A DNA stretch of 9,449 nucleotides, taken from positions 1-9,449 of the forward strand of contig CACYDE010000341.1 in assembly GCA_902773045.1 (NCBI GenBank). The letters are read 5' to 3'. The notes under the pieces were generated by a model, which worked only from the letters and a program-made list of their open reading frames with translations, had not been told where the DNA came from and ran no database searches. The position numbers were made by a program, and so were the translations under genes. The stretch's first letter is position 1. Each line of letters begins with the position of its first letter. The DNA comes from an uncultured Ruminococcus sp. GTDB taxonomy: Bacteria > Bacillota > Clostridia > Oscillospirales > Acutalibacteraceae. Positions 6,591 to 9,449 of this stretch are shown in pieces.

Positions 6591-6978
6591 GGCGGCGAGC
6601 GCCGCAGGCAAATTTATAAAGTTCTTGAAAGAGGAACGGGTATTTCAAAAAAGTTTGTCAAGAACCGACCGTAAAGGATCGACTTTCGGTCGGGTGCGTG
6701 AAGTTATGTAACAAGGAAACTATCTTCACGTGTTTAAAAAGCGGCGAGCGCCGCAGGCATATTTATAAGGTTCTTGAAATTGGAAACACGTATTTCAAAA
6801 GAGCAGATTAAAAACCGACCGTAAAAAAACAACCTTCGGTCGGGTGCGTGAAGTTATGTAACAAGGAAACTATCTTCACGTATTTAAAAAGTTGGTCAAG
6901 AACCGACCGTAAAGGATCGACTTTCGGTCGGGTGCGGAAATTATTGTAACAATTTAACTATCTTCACGTATTTAAAAA
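6591..6978 (+). repeat. Tandem modular hairpin repeat, cluster 2, between atpG and atpD
   Basis: Same family and orientation as 261-753. Two full units (M1+M2+M3, about 6591-6740 and 6741-6890) are followed by one short unit (M2+M3, 6891-6978) that starts GTTGGTCAAG, as does the last unit of cluster 1. M1 hairpins lie at 6592-6605 and 6741-6754. M2 stems pair 6665-6671 with 6687-6693, 6815-6821 with 6837-6843, and 6903-6909 with 6925-6931. M3 stems pair 6697-6703 with 6724-6730 and 6847-6853 with 6874-6880. The copy nearest atpD has lost the M3 left arm. M2 loops differ from cluster 1 while the stem is unchanged. The cluster begins 5 bases after the atpG stop and runs into the atpD ribosome binding site. 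Confidence 0.9.
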
Positions 6979-6982
6979 GGAG
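6977..6982 (+). promoter_or_regulatory. Ribosome binding site of atpD at the repeat end
   Basis: AAGGAG starts within the terminal TTTAAAAA of the last repeat unit and lies 10 bases before the TTG at 6993. It supports the unusual TTG start over ATG 7008, which is 25 bases away. The arrangement mirrors that at 752-758. Confidence 0.75.
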
Positions 6983-6992
6983 TGAGTGGGAT

Positions 6993-8393
6993 TTGGCAAA
7001 AAATAAGATGGGTACGGTAGCTCAGGTTATGGGACCTGTAGTTGACGTGCGGTTTGACGAAGGACATCTGCCATCGATATATAATGCGCTTACCATTCCG
7101 ATCAAGGATAAGACGCTCACTGTCGAGGTTGCACAGCATATCGGAGACAGCACGGTGAGATGTATCGCGATGTCCTCAACGGACGGTCTGAAAAGAGGAA
7201 CGCCCGTTACGGATACGGGACGCGCAATCAGCGTTCCTGTCGGAAAAGAAACGCTCGGAAGAATTTTTAACGTTCTCGGCGATACAGTCGATAACGGAGA
7301 AGCACCGAAAAACTGTGAGCACTGGAATATTCACAGAGGAGCACCGAGCTATGATGAGCTTTCAACTTCAACAGAGATCCTTGAAACGGGTATCAAAGTC
7401 ATTGATCTTATATGTCCGTATTCCAAAGGCGGTAAGATCGGTCTTTTCGGAGGCGCAGGCGTAGGAAAAACGGTTCTTATCATGGAGCTTATTAATAATA
7501 TCGCGAAACAGCACGGCGGTATCTCGGTTTTCACAGGCGTTGGAGAGCGAACGAGAGAAGGAAACGATCTCTACAACGAAATGAAGGAATCCGGAGTTCT
7601 CGGAAATACCGCTCTCGTATACGGTCAGATGAACGAGCCGCCGGGAGCAAGAATGAGAGTTGCTCTTTCGGGACTGACGATGGCTGAATATTTCAGAGAT
7701 GAAGAGGGTCAGGACGTTCTTCTCTTCGTTGACAATATTTACAGATTTACTCAGGCAGGAAGTGAGGTTTCCGCACTTCTCGGACGTATGCCGTCTGCTG
7801 TCGGATATCAGCCGACGCTTGCGAACGAAATGGGTGCTTTGCAGGAAAGAATCACCTCGACAAAAAAGGGTTCGATCACGTCCGTTCAGGCTGTCTATGT
7901 TCCTGCGGACGACCTGACAGACCCTGCTCCTGCAACAACCTTCGCTCACCTCGACGCTACAACTGTTCTTTCAAGAGGTATCGCTTCTCAGGGTATTTAT
8001 CCTGCTGTAGATCCGCTTGAATCGACAAGCCGTATTCTTAACCCGGAAATACTCGGAGAGAAACATTACAAGGTTGCGCGCGAGGTTCAGCGTATTCTTC
8101 AGAGATACAAGGAACTTATGGATATTATAGCCATCATGGGTATGGACGAGCTTTCAGACGAAGACAAGCTTCTCGTTCAGAGAGCGCGAAAGATCCAGCG
8201 TTTCCTCTCTCAGCCGTTCCATGTTTCGGAGAAATTCACCGGAATCGAAGGCGTTTATGTTCCGCTTTCGGAAACGATCAGGGGATTCGAAGAGATCATT
8301 GAAGGAAAACACGATGATCTTCCGGAATCCGCATTCCTCTTTGCGGGAACGATCGACGAAGTGGTCGAGAAAGCCGGAAAGGCACAGACATGA
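6993..8393 (+). CDS. atpD: F0F1 ATP synthase subunit beta
   Basis: A 466-residue catalytic subunit, three per enzyme, which makes or hydrolyses ATP. It has an N-terminal beta-barrel (about 5-80), a P-loop GGAGVGKT (153-160), the catalytic glutamate E185 in GVGERTREG, a Walker B aspartate D247 in LLFVDNIYRF (usually FIDNIFRF), the alpha/beta signature PAVDPLEST (337-345), and DELSDED at 385-391 for the classic DELSEED lever. Length is normal. Translation is predicted from TTG 6993, which is unusual for so abundant a protein; the conserved protein begins within a few residues and ATG 7008 would also keep the domain. The gene follows 407 bases of mostly repeat DNA after atpG, and its stop overlaps the atpC start (ATGA). 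Confidence 0.98.
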   Translation: MAKNKMGTVAQVMGPVVDVRFDEGHLPSIYNALTIPIKDKTLTVEVAQHIGDSTVRCIAMSSTDGLKRGTPVTDTGRAISVPVGKETLGRIFNVLGDTVDNGEAPKNCEHWNIHRGAPSYDELSTSTEILETGIKVIDLICPYSKGGKIGLFGGAGVGKTVLIMELINNIAKQHGGISVFTGVGERTREGNDLYNEMKESGVLGNTALVYGQMNEPPGARMRVALSGLTMAEYFRDEEGQDVLLFVDNIYRFTQAGSEVSALLGRMPSAVGYQPTLANEMGALQERITSTKKGSITSVQAVYVPADDLTDPAPATTFAHLDATTVLSRGIASQGIYPAVDPLESTSRILNPEILGEKHYKVAREVQRILQRYKELMDIIAIMGMDELSDEDKLLVQRARKIQRFLSQPFHVSEKFTGIEGVYVPLSETIRGFEEIIEGKHDDLPESAFLFAGTIDEVVEKAGKAQT

Positions 8394-8650
8394 GTACATT
8401 TAAGCTTGTTGTTTCAACTCCCGACGGAAACAAATTCAAAGGTGAAGCCGTCAAACTTACGCTTCGGGGAAGTGAAGGCGATCTCGCGGTTCTCGCGGGT
8501 CATATCCCCTTCATCACTTCGGTCAAGCCCTGCGACTGTAAAATCGAGCTTGAAGACGGAACAGAGAAGAAAGGTCACACAGAGGGCGGTCTTCTCACCG
8601 TCTCACCCGATTCAACTACACTTTTGTCGGGAACCTTTGAATGGATATAA
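8390..8650 (+). CDS. atpC: F0F1 ATP synthase subunit epsilon, lacking the C-terminal domain
   Basis: An 86-residue protein corresponding to the N-terminal beta-sandwich of epsilon, which binds gamma and the c ring. The family motif GDLAVLAGHIPFITSV lies at 30-45, and the fold ends at GTFEWI. Typical epsilon subunits have about 130-140 residues, the extra part being a two-helix hairpin that inhibits ATP hydrolysis. That domain is absent: TAA follows directly, and a terminator hairpin begins 26 bases later. No frame resumes the helices, although the six codons after the stop read KYIDTS, faintly like the usual EEID start of that domain. The ATG overlaps the atpD stop by 4 bases, with AAAGG at 8378-8382, so beta and epsilon are coupled. 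I favour a genuine short form over a sequencing artefact. Confidence 0.93.
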   Translation: MSTFKLVVSTPDGNKFKGEAVKLTLRGSEGDLAVLAGHIPFITSVKPCDCKIELEDGTEKKGHTEGGLLTVSPDSTTLLSGTFEWI

Positions 8651-8675
8651 AAATATATTGATACATCACGGTTTA

Positions 8676-8713
8676 GCCGCACAGGGAAAAATAATTCTCT
8701 GTGCGGCAGTTTT
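8676..8713 (+). terminator. Probable terminator of the atp operon
   Basis: GCCGCACAGGGAA (8676-8688) pairs with TTCTCTGTGCGGC (8695-8707) around the loop AAATAA, 13 pairs including one G-T. AG and then only four T residues follow (8710-8713), so termination may be partial and allow read-through into the next gene. Position after the last atp gene supports the call. Confidence 0.75.
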
Positions 8714-8729
8714 AAAAAGGAAATATAGT

Positions 8730-9140
8730 ATGATAAAACCTATTGTTAAAGATGTTTTATTTCTCGGAAAAAAATCCGAAAAAGCGACAAAAGCCGACAT
8801 GAATATTATCAGGGATCTTCAGGACACCCTTGCGGCAAACAGCGAAACTTGCGTGGGAATGGCTGCAAATATGATAGGCTTCCGCAAGAGGATCATCATC
8901 GTAAATATCGGGTTTATAAATATGGTCATGGTAAACCCGATGATCGTCAAGAAAGCATATCCTTTTGAAACCGAAGAAGGCTGTCTTTCACTTGACGGAA
9001 CACGTCCGACAAAACGTTACAAGGAGATCGAGGTTGAATTTGAGGATATAAATTTCAAAAAACAACGGAAAAAATTTACCGATTGGACTGCCCAGATCAT
9101 TCAGCACGAGATCGATCATTGTGACGGAATAATAATATAA
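8730..9140 (+). CDS. Peptide deformylase-like protein, short divergent form
   Basis: A 136-residue member of the peptide deformylase family, metalloenzymes that remove the formyl group from new N-termini. Motif 2, EGCLS (83-87, metal ligand C85), and motif 3, QHEIDH (125-130, ligands H126 and H130 with catalytic E127), are intact. Motif 1, normally GxGxAAxQIG, reads CVGMAANMIG (41-50): the first glycine is cysteine and the active-site glutamine is methionine. My impression is that this is a recurrent secondary family in Clostridia and streptococci, so it may act beside a canonical Def or on another substrate. Activity is uncertain. The start at ATG 8730 has AAGGA at 8717-8721, 8 bases upstream. 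The same frame extends upstream to 8406 only as an overlap with atpC. It lies between two terminators and may be transcribed by read-through. Confidence 0.88.
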   Translation: MIKPIVKDVLFLGKKSEKATKADMNIIRDLQDTLAANSETCVGMAANMIGFRKRIIIVNIGFINMVMVNPMIVKKAYPFETEEGCLSLDGTRPTKRYKEIEVEFEDINFKKQRKKFTDWTAQIIQHEIDHCDGIII

Positions 9141-9142
9141 CG

Positions 9143-9182
9143 AAAAAGCAAGCGAGAATCAAAAATTTCGCTTGCTTTTTTT
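9143..9182. terminator. Strong, potentially bidirectional rho-independent terminator
   Basis: AAAAAGCAAGCGA (9143-9155) pairs perfectly over 13 bases with TCGCTTGCTTTTT (9168-9180), around a 12-base loop, followed by TT. It begins 3 bases after the stop of the deformylase-like gene. The A run on the left makes it work equally for a convergent gene from the right. Confidence 0.93.
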
Positions 9183-9449
9183 ATAACCGTTACTGTATCA
9201 ATTGAAGAAAACCGCCTGCGCTGAAATTGCTGCGTGACAAACCCTCAGTATACGCAAGGTTTCTTGATTCTCCCGCAAAATTTTACGCTTAAATTTTGCA
9301 GACATGAACCGGCATAAGATAAGGAACTGTGAAGAAATAAATTTTCAATTTATGCTTAGGACAATTTGTTCTGAACAAGGCAAATTTTTGCAGGAATACT
9401 AACGTATTTCAAGAAAATTTAACGCAGTTCAGGGCAAATTAGACAAGCA
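9183..9449. other. Non-coding right flank with palindromes
   Basis: No open frame of useful length on either strand and no recognised RNA gene. A clear inverted repeat, GCAAAATTT/AAATTTTGC (9275-9283 with 9291-9299), has a 7-base loop. Near the edge come three short palindromes: TTGTTC-T-GAACAA (9366-9378), GCAAA-TT-TTTGC (9380-9391) and AATAC/GTATT near 9395-9410. The element may continue beyond the window. It could be a dispersed repeat or an RNA, but I cannot tell which. Confidence 0.5.

Noticed and set aside
8624..8651. Promoter TTGTCG-16-TATAAA at the end of atpC
   Set aside because: The match is modest, and the transcript would run at once into the terminator at 8676-8713 before the next gene.
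8406..8729. Long N-terminal extension of the deformylase-like protein
   Set aside because: The extension is a shifted frame of atpC and the terminator hairpin. ATG 8730 has its own ribosome binding site, and the family starts there.
8651..8729. Frameshifted continuation of epsilon
   Set aside because: None of the three frames restores the helical domain, and the terminator stem occupies the space.

Overview
The window carries a complete F-type ATP synthase operon of a Gram-positive anaerobe. The order is atpI-atpB-atpE-atpF-atpH-atpA-atpG-atpD-atpC. It is preceded by a small YfcE/MJ0936-type metallophosphoesterase gene and followed by a short peptide-deformylase-like gene. All genes lie on the + strand. 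Strong AGGAGG-type ribosome binding sites, the style of the a and c subunits and the short divergent deformylase point to Bacillota, class Clostridia. A gut- or rumen-type fermenter (Oscillospiraceae/Ruminococcaceae-like) is plausible, but the genus cannot be read from the sequence.

Layout: 1-260 is non-coding with several stem-loops. 261-753 is a tandem cluster of a modular, hairpin-rich repeat whose last copy runs directly into the ribosome binding site of the phosphoesterase gene (764-1231). A good sigma-A type promoter (1326-1354) opens the atp operon. The F0 genes and atpH (1417-4163) are mostly tightly packed. A 120-base spacer with three stem-loops precedes atpA (4284-5777), which is followed after 4 bases by atpG (to 6585). 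A second cluster of the same repeat family (6591-6978) separates atpG from atpD (6993-8393). atpC overlaps atpD by 4 bases. A probable terminator (8676-8713) lies between atpC and the deformylase-like gene (8730-9140), which ends at a strong, potentially bidirectional terminator (9143-9182). The last 267 bases hold no recognisable gene.

Together the atp genes encode a full F1Fo enzyme: a, b and c in the membrane, alpha, beta, gamma, delta and epsilon in F1, plus the AtpI assembly factor. Two features say something about its physiology. The c subunit has glutamates in both helices (E31 and E64, followed by T65 and Y69), the two-carboxylate arrangement described for Na+-coupled rotors. The epsilon subunit is only 86 residues long and lacks the C-terminal helical hairpin that inhibits ATP hydrolysis. 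Together these suggest, by inference, an enzyme that can freely run as an ATP-driven Na+ pump in a fermenting cell.

The least explained part is the repeat family. Its units are mosaics of three stem-loop modules, end in TTTAAAAA, occur in two clusters about 6 kb apart in the same orientation, and abut ribosome binding sites. One cluster sits inside a housekeeping operon just before the beta-subunit gene.
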